42,456 nucleotides of DNA from Helochares maculicollis (taxonomy: Eukaryota; Arthropoda; Insecta; Coleoptera; Hydrophilidae). A model generated the notes under the pieces. It was not told where the DNA came from and searched no databases. It saw nothing but the letters and a program-made list of their open reading frames with translations. Positions 10,999 to 25,231 of the stretch are shown here, one piece after another. Where the stretch lies: NCBI GenBank assembly GCA_033557835.1, contig JAWQRO010000339.1, positions 1 to 42,456 on the forward strand. The letters are read 5' to 3'. A program made the translations under genes and the position numbers. The first letter of the stretch is position 1. Each line of letters opens with the position of its first letter.

Positions 10999-13429
10999 AT
11001 CTATCCCAAACGCTTAAGTATTTGCCCATACTGATTCCATAAAGTATAACCAATGTTCACAATCAAAATTGAACGAACAGATTAAGTTGGCGCCCTACGT
11101 TTGTTATATCCACTCAGCAGTGGAGGAACTGAATTATGGAGACCCTGTTACGGTGTAATTCGGAAATTTAATTAGTTAGCACGGTTATTTCATCACAAAA
11201 ACAAAACCTACGTAATCGATATTCAGCTAGTTCATTCTGTACAGGAATGTGGGCCTGTTTATGTATAGCAACCTATAGTCTCACTGCATAAAAAACTGAT
11301 AATTGATCAGCTTAAAGCATTTCTATAAAAACGATATATACCGCTACTCAAATATTTTTGTATGTAGTTTTTATCATATAGAGGAATGACCTGCTTAGCT
11401 ATTACTCACAGTAATAAATTATTAGACTGTTAAACAGAACCCACTGAATTTGTAATGTCATTCGCAATGAAACCCTTCTCTTGAGATATTAATGTGTAAG
11501 GATAAATTGTCCTCGCGGTTATTAAGTTTGTAATTATGAAACAGAAACTCCAGTACGATATTTAGCGTGAAAACTAAATTGGTATGTATTTAATTAAAAT
11601 AAATATTTGCATTGCACCAGTTTTCATATTTTAATCATTTACACGACTTCAGAATTGTAGCTTTTATTAAATTCCTTTCTGCATTACTAACATAATGATA
11701 AATCTACAATGATATTCGTGCAGAGTTAATTTCCTGAAATAATTTTAAGCTCAGCCATCAGAATATTTGGTTTGATTGCAATTGATTTGTTTTAACATCT
11801 TAAAAATAATTTTGTTAGGGTTTAAGTAAACTGTATAAATTATAATTCTTGCAGTAGATGGAATAAATTTGGGTTCTGACCAAAAACAGTTGCAAAGCTT
11901 TTTAAATAAAATATATTTAATTTGCAATACAGATCTTTAAGTTTACTTTCTGCAAATAACATTAAAAGTTTGAATATCTTTCTATTGCATATAAATTTAA
12001 AGTCGTTCTGGCTTACAAGATAATTTATCATAATAATTGCAATTTGCCGGCAATTTCCTCAAAGATTTCCCCTACTAAGAAATGTTAGCATTGAATTTAT
12101 GGAGTAAAGTTTATTTGATAGATAGAATTCTTACTTCATAAATTATAAAGTTTGTGGCTCATATATTGCATGGTAGGCACCCTGCGAACATAAGTAACGA
12201 CCAAAGTTAAACATTGGCAAACATTTAACTACTTATGGCATAAAAATTCTATAAATATTATTCTCACTCTAGCCCAATTAATTTCCGTTAAAACTAAGAA
12301 AACAACTTACTCCCTTCATATGCTTCGCATACAAATTCTATAATATGGCCTTGTAGCATCGGTATTATATCTTTAATACATGGACATATTCAGTACTATT
12401 TTCTACAAAGCGTTGGCAGACATGGCATTATCAGTAGTTTCCTCTTTTCCCCAGCTTTGAATTTCTCTAGTTATTGTTGTTTCTTTACTTTTTCCGTTTG
12501 TATTTCCGAATGCCAGAGGCCCTATGCTGATAACGAAAATGCGAGCGACACATGTGTACAACAAATAAAAAATAATTTATTTAAAAAACGATACGCTCTC
12601 TGTTTAGTGCTGCGAAAAAACTTGTTCTACAATAAATTTTGCAAGGAATAACAATTTGCTCTTTAAACTATATCATACATATTTTAACATACATAAAATT
12701 AAATCCTAACTAAACTCGATTCTATATTACTGCCTTCGAATTCGCATGAATGTTTCAGATGCTCTAAAAGTATGCATTTTCAATATATCTGAAACTCTGC
12801 TTTGCATGCTTAAGAAAATATATCAAGAGCGCTTATGCAGGCAGATATAAATATTTGATGCTAAACATTTTATTTCCATTTTTACAAAAGAATAAAATCT
12901 ATTTTTCTCTCCCAACCAATAAATGGTAGTCCTTCTATCCTCGCAGCGAAATTTGTAGATTTTTCGAAAAGGCAGATACATCAAGAACGAATATCTACAG
13001 AGAATTCCCCATAAATTTCAGAATCGTCCCAGCAAAATTTATAGTTACATTTTAACATCCAGCGATATTTTTACAGCGTTTTGCTATATCGTTACCAATA
13101 ATGTTCCGATCGGTCAATATCCATGTATCCAGTTATTGAAGTAAAAAATATTCTACTAATAGAAACCACTAAGTTGTATGAAATCCATCAGGTCACAAAT
13201 TTAACTCGTATAACTTCAATTAATGCATTCGGTCATCATTGAAAATCGACAAAATAACAGCATTTGTTTACGTTTGTCCTGAAAAGGGTGCTGCTGGCGA
13301 CGAAATGACTGAAAATGCAGTGCCAGCGACTACCATACCAAGGCTACACAAAGTATCGATTTAATAATCAATGGAGGTAAAGTTCATTTGTTTCTATCCA
13401 ATTTTCTTAAGTAGTGTCGACCTCAACTT

Positions 13430-13870
13430 TAAGTACGAATGCAAAATGAAACCTCCGCGTTGTTCCGGGAGGCCGACCGACGGTTCAAAGGAATTATACC
13501 GAATTACCAAGTTTAGAATAATTAAGGCACGATAAATCTGATTGAAACAATTACGCAGCTCGTAATTGAAGGCATTCTTGTAAATTAAATTGGATTACTT
13601 AAAAACCAACTAATTGCAATTCCAATCGTTATTTTGATACGTGTTGGCTTGAAGAACTGTTAAAATATATGTGCTAAATGTAATGACCTCATTTTTCTTC
13701 TTTGACCTCTAAACTCTGGCATGGGGTGCTAATAACCTCCTTGGAAGTTTCAGTTGTGCCTATGGAATGGGACTATTGCAGAGCTTGGAGCTTTGGGACG
13801 ATTCAAAATTGCTGCTTAGAGGGTAATTGAAGCAACTGTGTTAATTGTAAATAGCTCTGAACGATGGTGA
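13430..13870. promoter_or_regulatory. Possible cis-regulatory stretch
   Basis: This stretch has no ORF. It is somewhat less AT-rich than its surroundings and, between about 13490 and 13620, carries a dense run of ATTA/TAAT cores (for example AATAATTAAGG, CAATTACG, CGTAATTGAAGG, AACTAATTGCAATT), the core recognised by many homeodomain factors. Such cores are frequent by chance in AT-rich DNA. Calling it regulatory is inference, and the position of any target gene is outside the window. Confidence 0.2.
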
Positions 13871-15983
13871 TAAAAATTGTCTTATTTTGCTGTAATATAT
13901 TTATGAGAGTGAAAAGTAGAGAATATGTACTATTATAAAAGTAAAGACTAATTAGTAACGGTTTATGGGTAACAAGACGCCAAATTTGGCTAACTCTTGA
14001 TGCAAATAAACTAAATCTAATGTAGTGGCGTCCTTTAGGTATCTACTAGAAGTAGAATTTTAAGCAATTGTTCTAATGAATTTAATGAAAGTTCATTATA
14101 TTCCTCTTATATTTTTCTTAGTGTAATTTTTTGTTTGCAAGTTTTTATTTAAAACAATCATAATATGTGTGCAATTAATAAAGGCATATGCAGGTATAGC
14201 CTACAATTTTTGAATTGTAATTTGCAGTGCTTAAAAATTCCTTTATCTTTGAATTGGGTATAGTCTACGATTACGATGTAATACTATTTTTACTTTAAAT
14301 GAGATGAGCCCTAAAACTGCGAAAGCAAATTAAATCAAAATATCCAAAACAATAACAGTGGCTTCATTATATTGTTGCATGAGTTAAATGTACAATAACT
14401 TTGTATTACACAGTGAAACAAATTACGAATAATTTGAATTCGAGTCCAATGAGAAGGAAGCATTGTCTGCCTCACAATATATTAAAATATTAACGTAACT
14501 CAACAGTTTTAATGTAGGGTAGTTTAATAATAGTAACAAGAGAGGCAATTTTATATTTACTAACTTTTCTGTTGGAGGGTTATAGGGATAATAAGATATA
14601 TATTTCTAATGTTATAAGTTTTCATTCACATTTGCACTTTATCTTATCGAAATAATCTCTCAAACAAAATCAAGTGTCTTATTTAAATCAAACAATAGCA
14701 TATATTTTATAGAAACTATCGACTTTTAAAGTCCTTGATAATCAAACTTTCAATAGTTTAAAAATTATTGCACATTCTAATAAAATCATCATTGTTTTAA
14801 AGCAGATAATGGCGCTTATGGGTTTTCTAATGTACAAAAATGTTATCATAGTTTTCATCAAAGTTAACGTCCATCATATCTTTAACCTTTTACACAATTA
14901 TACAGTTTCAGTTTAGTTGAGTTGATTTTAATTCAAATTAAGCATATTAATTTGCATAAATAGCTATATAACTGTCTAATCCTACTAAACTAAAGCTAAG
15001 GCAAAATAATGTATTTAAAATCGTCCACATATGAACTTAAACATTGAATTGGTGGGAAAATATAACTTACGAATCCGTTACTATCACTTATTTATATTTT
15101 AATCTATTATTCGCATTCGTTACTATCCGATTGCTTGTCCCATAGTTTAAGAATTATTACACGGGGACCCACAATATTCAGCATGGGCACAAATACTAAA
15201 CCAACGTTTATGGCTTATTTATCAACATACTCTTTTTTGATTTTGACAGACTATATCATTTTGTACACTATTAACAGTACAGTGGCTTCTCAATAGAATT
15301 TTATCTAAGGAACCAAAACCTTCTATTAGAATGATAGGTGTAATATTTGTGCTTAAAAGGGCGCGTAAATTAATTTTCATAATTATATGGGTTAAAATAA
15401 ATGAACAACTACAAGGTACTAAACCATATATCTAACATTTAGAAATTGAAACAAACTTAAAGAAAATAATTATAAAGAACTCTTTTATACCACCTACATG
15501 TAAACTTTGCCCAAAAAATACAAATGTTTGTATTTAATAAGGTAATGGTATAATTTATATTTAAAACATTTCCTGTGCCTATAATGATCTTCGAAGGAAA
15601 TAAAGTACAAACTTAACTGTTTCAAAATTTACGCTTAATGAATTATTCTTCATCTAATTTTATGAAAGTTCACTTTGTAATTTGCTTGCTGCAACGTTTC
15701 GGAAGCTCCATTACCACATTTCATCGTATATAATGTAGCCTACACAAGAGATATCCTAAGGCAAGCTATTGTTTGCCAAGCAGTCATCTTTAAAGTGTAA
15801 TTAATTAGCTGACCAGTACATAAGCCGTTGACGTCACAGTCGTTCTTAAAGTAAAGGAAGTAAATATTGACGTTACTAGGACATTGTGCAAATATAAATA
15901 AATAAACTATTACGGTGTTGTTCGTTCATTATCAATCTTAAGAGTCTTTTAGGCAGTATATAAAAAAAATCTCTTTGCCATTC

Positions 15984-16004
15984 TATATATATATATATAT
16001 ATAT
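15984..16004. repeat. (TA)n microsatellite
   Basis: Uninterrupted alternating T/A run of 21 bases. Confidence 0.9.
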
Positions 16005-17600
16005 TTGCATAGTTATATTTATGATGTAAACGCTGTTTAGTGGCATATTATGTTTTATTTGCTACTATTTTTTAGAGTTTCGCTTCAAAATTTAAGAAGC
16101 ATCAGAAGTGACATTTATTTTTACATGTAATTGTAATTGTGTAAGATTAGTAATTTAGTTTTTGTGTTGATGTTTCATCTAACCTGTAATATCTGTTATC
16201 TTGCTGTCAAATATCTTTGCAAAACAGAATCGGCAAGAAATGCCAAAGGGCGTGAAAAGTATGGAATATGTATCTTGTGGCTCATTATTTAAATAACATA
16301 ACAATTTTTATAGACATAACAGTAAACAAAACTGCAAATTATTCCTATATCATGCTATCATAAATATATTTATGAAAAGAAGAAGACTTTTAAAACATGC
16401 AGAAATATATGTGCATTTGTGGAATTATTCAAATATCCTGCATTTCGCATACAAATTTCATATTAGCCACCGGTATGAAATGGCTCTTTTATTTTCTGTT
16501 GAAAGCGTACACTTTAACGAACGTTACAAAGCACCAATTATAAATAAAAATATAAACAGAAAGACACAAAGCATAATAGCATGTTTCATGCAGAGACAGC
16601 TGGATGCAGGATCCCTACGTCGTTTTGATTTGCGTAGAAATAATCAAATTTTACCCAAAATATCCTGTGGATGTTTTTCTTTGAATTATTAGTTAAATGG
16701 AGAGCGGAAAATTACTCAACTTTGTTATTCCCATCAGCAAACAAAAATACTCGGGAAGATACTTTATCCTCGACGTTACATCAATAATAACATTATCTGT
16801 AGGGGTATTAACTTCAATTATAAATAAGTGCTTTAATGGATTTCAATATTGTAATGAATTGTTTTATTTTAAGAACTACATTAGCAAATGAAAAATTCTT
16901 CTAAAAAATTAATGGAAAATTAACTAAGACAAATAACCATTTCACACTAGTTATATCAATAAGTACGTGTAACAAAAATAGAGTTTTTAAGCGGAACATT
17001 CATTTCCGGTCAACTGGGAGCGTTGATGAATGCACAAAGTTAAATTATCGATTTAAACCAGCAACAGTTTTATTAATCAACTTAATTATGTTTGCAAAAT
17101 GTATAGTTCATGCCACAAATTAAAATGACTAATTAAAGGGTGCAAATTGACACGCAACAGAAATCATGTAGTTCCGTTTATAAACAACACGAATATTTTC
17201 GGTTTGGCAGAGAAAAAAAAAAGGAAAAATTAGCAAATATTCCAAATTATAAAATTTACTGTAAATAATTATAAAATATTTTTACATAAATGTCGCTCAA
17301 ATGCCCTTAGATAATTAATTTTTAACAACAGTTTTTATTTATTAAAAGCTAAATATACCCATACCATTAAGATTAGGTAAATCAATCAATTTAATGGAGG
17401 TATCAATGATTACACATGTAAGTGCGTCAGGTGAAAGCTAATCCATTACATTTTTCCAATTGGTCTATAAAATTACCGTATCGATTTTTGCTGAACAGAA
17501 AATTTGACAATAGACATAGCTTTGTTAAAATTATGCAAATATTTTGTCATCAACTTTATCGTAACTCGAAAAGGTAAATTATATTTATAATTAAACACAG

Positions 17601-17604
<4 letters not shown>
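16005..17604. other. Gene-free AT-rich DNA
   Basis: Contains a 106-codon ORF at 16372-16692 (plus) followed by a 64-codon ORF at 16697-16891. Neither translation shows a known domain, signal peptide or repeat pattern. Two adjacent open stretches are slightly unusual, but I cannot support a gene. Confidence 0.45.

Positions 17605-17642
<38 letters not shown>
17605..17642. repeat. (TA)n microsatellite
   Basis: A 38-base alternating T/A run, the longest in the window, followed by an imperfect TACAATACAATGTATATAC extension. It explains the Tyr-Ile run in the minus-strand ORF that crosses it. Confidence 0.95.
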
Positions 17643-17646
<4 letters not shown>

Positions 17647-20600
17647 ACAATGTATATACAAAACATATAGTACACATATAGCTTTTACTTTGTATGTTAA
17701 AGACAATAATTAATTAAGTTACACAGTAATAAAATCCGGACTACGGGAACTGGAAAAATACAATAAACACCAACATTCGGCTTTCAAGCAAATGTGTTAA
17801 TGAAACATGCTGTGTGTTCCGTGTTGGCACCAATTTTACACATTTATGTGATTTATTCTTTAGTTCTGAACTGCAGCTATGCAAGTTTTTTCGCCTTTTG
17901 CTAGCAAAACAATGAAATTTGTAAGCGAAGCACAGCTATGTAATTCAATAAATCTTTTATGGTATTAGAGCAACATAAATATTTCCCTTTGTTCATTGTG
18001 CTTTAAAGTATTTTCAGAAGCTGGCGCTAAAATTAACTATTTATATTATTACAGAGAATGTTTAATCTAGTTTACAACATTTCTACTGCATAGTAATGTA
18101 AAATATGCTCTGAACACATCCAGCGTTGTTTGTATCTCTCAAACATTTTACAGCAAAAAGTTAATAACATTTTTTTCTTTTATCGGTTGTTGAAGTAAGC
18201 GTTTTAACACTGCTAAATTATATGGAACACATACAATGGTCGTGTTGTCGTATCAAAGCGTATTTGCCACATAAAATAAAAGCTCTAAAAGCTAAATTAG
18301 AGCAGCAATTTTCCTTGTTTATGTATCATTTCTGAAAATGGCTGCGCGGATTGCAATTTAGTTGACATTCATAAATGTGTAATTACGAACAAAATTGTCC
18401 TGTTTGGATATAAATTTCGAAACGATTTTCTGCCCTATTTGATTTTATTGTTTTGAACAAGAAGGGCAACTTATATTTTGTTTCAAAAGACAACCTGCAT
18501 TTGAATTGAATATGTTTGCAGAATTATTTTCTCACAACCTTTTCTAGCATACCTTGCTTAAATAAGTTTGTAAGTTTTAAAAAATATCCATGATAGAAGA
18601 GAGCAACTATTTTGAATAAATATAAATGCTAATTTACTAATTTCACAGCCATATATCTATATTTATGAAACTTATACCACTTACAAAAAAATATAAACAA
18701 TGAACCAAAATTAGTCAGAATTTGTACGCTGCTGAAGCTAATAAAACAATTATTGTTACCTTCTAATAATCAAATCATTTTTATAACTGTTATAAAGTTT
18801 CCACAAACATCACCGGAGCTTAATATATAACTGCACTAGGTCTGTTGTTTTAAATCAGATAAAGAAATAAATACGTATCTAAAATGAACTCAGCTCAAAA
18901 TCAGTGATTATTAATTTAAGATATTAAATATAATATTCATGCCTTTTGTGAAACATCTCTGTTCCATTGTTAACCAAGAATGATTAGACTATCCTGTTTA
19001 TTAATGGTCCCGTATCCGGGGTATACTGCAGCCGAATGACCAGTTAATTACTTCCATTATTGGAAGCTGCAACATCAAGTCGCAATTATAATCTTGTTAT
19101 CTTGCAAACTTGTAATCAATTTGTGCAAATACTAGTCAATACTACTACATAGCAATTTATTTATCAGATTTTGTTGAAATAATGAAGAAAAATGATATAT
19201 TGATGGTACTTCGAAGAGTTTAAACAAACTAAGGTCATATACGTAAACATTTTATAATTTTAAACACGTTAGACCTAAACTTTCTTTTATACTCTTAAGT
19301 ATAATATATCCAACTATTGAATTTGGTTTACGGAATGATTTGCACAATACCAGTCCCACAAATATCAATAACTTTCTTTGAAAACATTTTCGTGTTAGCA
19401 AACATAAAATAAGCAGGTCTACATTCATGCAGACATCGCTTAGTAAAATGATCTAAATGAATATCTCGTAAAAATAAATAAACTTCAGTGTTCACAAGTC
19501 TCAAAATTTCCTTCAATATTTACAAAATTTACAAGAGCATTTTACACGAGTTCGTGAGAATTGTTTTTTCTAAGTAGGTTAAGACCTTCGCTACATATAT
19601 GTAAATCAGCAATACCTTACGCTACTTTTATGCTGCGGTGTAAGCTACATAAATTAATTTATTTTTCATTGACGAAATATGCAAAAATGTACCACTACAC
19701 TGAACAATATCATTTTCGATTGCGACCTAAATTTTGTGACAAATATTGCCAAGGTGTCAGGAAGCATTAGGAATATTTTTACTCCTATCTTCTAATTGAT
19801 AAAACTGACACGGCGTTTATGTGGCATAAAGTTTGTGTACCTTTATAGAAAGTATACGAAGAAAATTCTTGTGGGGTCGCATGAAGTGAATCGATTTGGC
19901 AGTTTCGCGGGCATCACGCGATATACTCAGGTTTGTGGCTCGATACACGCACCTTCTGTCCTAACCTCGACCACACAGAAATTATTTTATGTACGACCTG
20001 ATTTTGACCTACTTGGGGATAAAACCACTAATTCCTGGGAAATGTATTAATGCAAATAGTACAGAGGGAAAGCTTTCCGTAATTAGTGCATTCGTGATCT
20101 TGCATGTTTGCTCACTTTTATCTAAATTGTCTGGAAATGCGATATGTTTTAGTTGGGAGCAAAAAGAAAACTAGAATTTTCAAAGTTTTACTGTGCTAGA
20201 ATTACATTTCCGCTTAGATGCGAGACAATCGATTTTAAATCAGGAATAAAACTCCGACACCCTTTTTCTAACGAAGTTTTAAATTTCGTTATTAGCATTT
20301 TTAATGCTGTGATATGAACGTTGACGTATAATTTTCAGTGTATAAACAGTTTTGTTTGCATAAGAAACGAAGATGTGATTCTATGAGAAACATAAAAACT
20401 TGCCTTGTGAAACGAGGATACCTTCGAATCAATCATGACTAATTTTATTTACCAACCAGATTACATGCAGCGATTACCATACCTGTAACAAAAAATAAAC
20501 ATGTTATCTGATGAACTTCGGGAAAGGAAATCAATATTGATTAAGCTTGAAGTTTATTTTGCGGAATAAATGTTTTATTTAAGGGGTTAGTAAATTTACT

Positions 20601-21299
20601 AACAAACTTGTAAATACGTCACTTACATAGATTTTAATAAATATTTTTGCCCTTTCTTTAATTGCTTAGATTGAAATTGTAAAATATCTATAGCTAACCT
20701 ATATCATACATTGTCCTAATAACTTGAAATATAGTAGGACAAAAGGCCCAAACACGGACGTACTCAATAACTATGATACACTGCCGATGTACTATGTATA
20801 TGTTGTGAAAACATGGTTTAGGTCTTGTACTCTGATGGCTGTATTCTTTTGAACTTCATGACGTTTATTTGGAAGAAAACTCAAAATTCATCAAAGATCG
20901 GTTACCCTTAGCTTACCGGAAGAATGAGATCTATAGAAATGGATACGCTTAAAAGTATAATATATTGTCTCACTGCTTTGACATTTTGGAATTACTTTTT
21001 AAGCGTTCTCATTCACTAAGGCATCCTAACTCCTTGAAAGAAGAGCGAGCGAATCCCGAGTAAACATAGTTTGTTCGCATAGTGATGTATTCCAAGTTTA
21101 TTGTGTTTCCTATTTTGGAACCTTACAGTTTTTATACTGAATTTCAGATTTTTAATCTCTCCTGATCTTAACCTTTTTAATCTTTTAGTAAACGAGACAT
21201 CAAATGAATCTGCTTGGTTTAGTCATGTGTTTCTGTAAAAATGTCTCGGCACTTCTATTGAATAAAATATACAAGTTTAATCCAACAAAAAAAGAGGGT
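17643..21299. other. Gene-free AT-rich DNA
   Basis: No recognised gene. Short overlapping ORFs between 19328 and 20174 on both strands (up to 84 codons) resemble no family and have no shared frame. Nothing else stands out. Confidence 0.5.
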
Positions 21300-22413
21300 T
21301 GCATTTCATTTTAAAGAAAACCACATTTATTTTTTCAATATTCAATACTATTATATATTATTTCAACATAAAGAAAGATAGTAGCAATTAAACGTGAAAT
21401 ATAACATCATGCAAGTGGCCACCACAAAATCTCGGGTATAGGGGTATACATTGGTTGAAATTTTGAATTACGTGTTGGTAATAATGTGGCTGAATTTCAC
21501 CAAAAACGTGTCGTATTTCCTCTTTGAGACGTTCACCTGTTTCAGGTTTATTTGCATATACCTTTTCCTTCACATAACCTTAAAGAACAAAGAACATCGG
21601 TGTTCGATCGCGAGATCTTGGTTGCAAATGTTGATCGCCAAATCAATAAATAACACAGTTCGGGAATCTGGACTGCAGTTACACCATTTTTTCACATGCT
21701 GAGTGGCACGTCGTACTGTTCTGTTCGAAAAATATGTCCTACACATCAACAAAATTCAATTTGAATCACAAAATTTTAACATTTCGCGGTACCGGCTCCT
21801 CATTAACAGTCTGCGCATTTCCAGCTGTATCTTTAAAGAAATGCGGCACAATAGCAGCCCAAATCCGACAGTTTTTCTTATTTAAGTACCCATCAAGTTG
21901 AAATTGTGCCCCGTTTACAAATATAATTTTCTTCAAAATTTCGCATTATTTCTACGATGTTTTTGACTCAATTAACAAATCTCTGGCGCTTCTTATGGTT
22001 TGATTGTTAGCACCAACTGAATCTTGTACGCCCGCAAATGTAGATCATTTACCAAAATTCGATCCACAATGTTTCTGTGAATGCATAATTCTTGACCACG
22101 ATTCCGAATTGAATTTGCAGGATTCTTGCTGGAGATTCTCCGTCTGCGGCTATATTTTCAAGGAACCGACATGTTCGATAAGGAGCAATGGTATTCTCAT
22201 CCATCAGCGTAAATTTGGTGTCAAATTAAACGCTTTACTTCCGATTCATTACGGCCAAAAATGACAACTAACAAACTGTTTTCGCAAAACTTTCACCGTT
22301 TTTGTAATATATGTTTACATTGATTAAACAACTGCCAAAGTAATATCATTAAACAACTCCTGTTAACAAAATGGCGGCAAATCTAAATCCGGCGCTCTTG
22401 ATGGGATACTCCA
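21300..22413 (-). mobile_element. Degenerate Tc1/mariner-type transposon
   Basis: An eroded DNA transposon, transcribed on the minus strand, holding a transposase relic over most of its length. The right (5') end is placed at about 22413, where the reverse complement begins GAGTATCCCATCAAGAGCGC, in the style of the GGGTGTCCCA-type ends seen in this insect group. I could not find a convincing matching left end, so 21300 is an estimate. The size of about 1.1 kb suits a Tc1/mariner element. Confidence 0.6.
21388..22262 (-). pseudogene. Tc1/mariner-type transposase pseudogene
   Basis: Minus-strand fragments, in the right order, of the insect transposase group whose C-terminus reads like FFLWGYVKxKVYANKP. 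From the 5' side: a DNA-binding region with RGQELCIHRNIVDRIL and LHLRAYKIQL (about 22020-22110), then FNLMGT and an NKKNCRIWA stretch (about 21850-21900), then NAQTVNEERYREML (about 21780-21815), and finally GYVKEKVYANKPETGERLKE followed by GGHLHDVIFHV up to the stop at 21388-21390. The catalytic core (first Asp and the QDGA-type second Asp region) is unreadable. At least three frame changes and several stops separate the pieces. In life it would cut and paste the element at TA targets; this copy cannot. The group is distinct from the other mariners in the window. Confidence 0.75.
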
Positions 22414-25231
22414 TACAAGAAAATTCTAGATGATTAACAACAAATTGCGAACTATAATTGTTCAACAAATATTTTCATTTGCTAGTAGCTGATTATTGTT
22501 GAAACTTCATAATATTTTTCAATTAAATTAAAACTGATTCTAGTAGATTTGAGTGTAGTTGGTTGATGGATCGCTGGAAAAATCAAATGAGCACGATACT
22601 CAAAAACCGATACATAAGAGTTTACGCAAATAAAAAAGAGCATTCTTTTTCTAATTATATATACTACTCTGCATGAAGAAAAAGTGTCTTGCTAAACATC
22701 ACTCCAATAATAAAAATTACTAGACAAAAGTACGAAAATTTACAATTAGTAACATTTGATAAAGTAAAAACTTTATGCTACTATGCCATGAAAAATCTAA
22801 GGAAACAAATCAAAAGGTGGTAATTAACTTTGAAAGGATTCAGTTATGTGGGTAAAGACGTTGATATCTACAAGAACCTAATGTCAGACAGGTACAAACC
22901 AATTAAGATAGGAGCTATCGAGTTGGTTTAATCGTAATAGGATGAGACTAGAGGCTAATCCTTTCCCCGGACAAAGACGCGACAATATTGTTTACCTTTC
23001 ATAGCTTTCATGAGATTTCATGAGTTTGGCGCATGAATGAATTTGCTCCTAATAATAAGAATTGGTTTTTATTGCGGTATATAAAATTTGTGTTCCGGCT
23101 TAGCCAGCCCATTCTTTTCTTCACCGGGATAATTAATCAAGCTGTTAGGCTGCTACCCTTAGCGTAAAGGTGATAAAACGTAACGAGAATTTGAGGGCTA
23201 ATTTTGTGTAATGACATTTATGTCATCTACCGCCGTTGCATTCTATCGATTTTTCGTTAGGGATGCTTTGAGGTTTCTGCTCATTTGGTGGAAGAGTTTG
23301 TGTAAGTTTTCGTTTTGCTAAATTAAGCATCAGACAGTAACTGTGACAAGTTAAATTTAAGGAACATTAAATTTCCATCCAGGTACAAGAGAGGAATAAT
23401 TAACCCCACAATTTCAGGGCTAAAACAAAAAGAGAATGTGGAATTGAAAATAAATTGCACCGCATTCGTTTTTTATATTAACCCTCCCTATACGCAAGAT
23501 AGTAATCCTTTAGCCAGCTAACAAGTTACTAGAAACCGCAGGAAATGTACACACGAACAATAAATTTGAAGAGACGCTGTTAGCATTACGATATTAAATT
23601 TCCCCGATGGCCATATTTTTGAAGGGTTCATCTCCACTCGCGATCCTTTCCTTTCCATCTCATTGCGACCTTGCGGCCCTTCATTTATTATTGTTAACCA
23701 AAGCCATTTCACAAATTAAATAAATGAAAAATAAAAAAATTGTCACGTCCGGTAGTAACTGGCTTGGTGAAATTTTCTTGACAAATGTTATCCGTCTCCA
23801 AGATATGCAATAAAGTTTATAAAGCTGCATTAAATCATTAATGCTCTTAGCGTCTCAAGTTGTGGAACCGTAATTACTGGCAGTAAAGTCATAAAGATAG
23901 GATGAGACGTGCTCGAAATAGATATGAATTTATTAATTATGCGACAAGACAATACTGCTCCATAAAGCTTGCTGTATTAATCAAGAACACATGCTAAGTG
24001 TTTGATACCAAAGAGCGTGTCAAAACGTGATACCGGTTTTCATGATGGAAGACTAACTTAATTTCCTCCCGTAATAACACTTAATAGCATCTACTTCCAG
24101 AGTGGCGGTATTGAGAAACATCAATAAGGTGGAACGCTTAATTTTAAGAAAATTTTCGTTATTAATTATAGCGAGGGGTGTTGATGAGAAGGAGATAAGA
24201 ATTGACTTTGTAATTTGCTTGTTGCTCTTTGTTATCTGTCGTAGATTCTCGGTAAATCAATATGTGTTTCTTTGAAAATATACGCTGTTGATTGGAAAAA
24301 TGTATTTTACATCGTAAAGGTAGCAGTTGCTGCTTAGGGAAGAATAATCGTCAACGAACCAGAATTTATATTGAAGGTTGCCATAAGAAAATACGAAAAC
24401 AGACAATTTTACAACATATATTTCGTAATTGCAAAATCTTGGGAAATTTTGTAGTTTTAAATGCAAAACATCGTAAAAGTAGGAACAAATCTTCAGTGCT
24501 TCGTTGGCAGTAATAATAATAAATATTCCTGACAGGCTTAATTTGTCTCCATTAAGTCGGCAGCTCCTCTTAAATGACCTAACTTGGGAATACAGAGGCT
24601 AATCCTTATTTTATAATGTTATTGTTGGATATTTATAAACAACGTTGTGAACACATTTTTTGAAGCCCTCGCCTATAAAAATATTTTTTAATTTTTGAAG
24701 ATATATGCGAAAAACCCGCTTTTGCAAAATAATATCTAAATTCTCAGTCAAAAGAATGTTCAGCGTTGTGAGTATGTGCTATTACAAAGTACCTCCATCC
24801 TTTCACTGTCCACTTACCCGGCTCTGATCGGATTCACCACCTGGAAAATTCTTTAGTAGCTCGCCTCTTTAAAAACGATTTACAGTGAACACAGTGGAAG
24901 ATCTTAAAATTTTCCCCTTGAATTCGTCGGTGTTAAGTTAATTTAGACGGAAACTATTTTGTTGTTCATTTCCGCTGAGAACGCTTTGACAGAGAATTTT
25001 TCTCTTTACAACTAAACCTTGATATATTTGTTTTTGAATTTGACTTATTAAAAACTACAATGGAATAAAGATATTTGAACCAAATTATGACTTACTGCTA
25101 AGCTTCACAAGTTTTTATGTAAATGTTACACTTTAGACCCTTTATCTATTTGAACTATTGATTTTTGGATATAATTCGACTATGTCAAAACCTTAAAATA
25201 ACTGCAAAACCATTACTTGTGTAGGGCTATA
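22414..25231. other. Gene-free DNA, locally less AT-rich
   Basis: No gene seen. Parts (about 22860-23330 and 23500-24120) are somewhat richer in G+C than the window average and contain few low-complexity runs. This is the texture often seen for constrained non-coding DNA in insects, but conservation cannot be judged from one sequence. The 73-codon ORF at 24292-24513 is unrecognised. Confidence 0.4.

Larger units (their letters stand above)
9958..15983. other. Gene-free AT-rich DNA
   Basis: No gene found over about 6 kb. Individual small items are listed separately (hexamer repeat at 10972, ATTA-rich stretch near 13430-13870). ORFs at 11840-12031 (minus) and 12457-12651 (plus) are short, unrecognised and probably chance. 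Confidence 0.5.

Noticed and set aside
16372..16692. 106-codon plus-strand ORF
   Set aside because: Long for AT-rich DNA but the translation shows no domain, repeat or signal, and base composition equals the flanks.
17473..17706. Minus-strand ORF with a Tyr-Ile repeat
   Set aside because: The repeat is only the translation of the (TA)n microsatellite at 17605-17642.
22004..22264. 86-codon plus-strand ORF
   Set aside because: It is the antisense shadow of the transposase relic on the minus strand.
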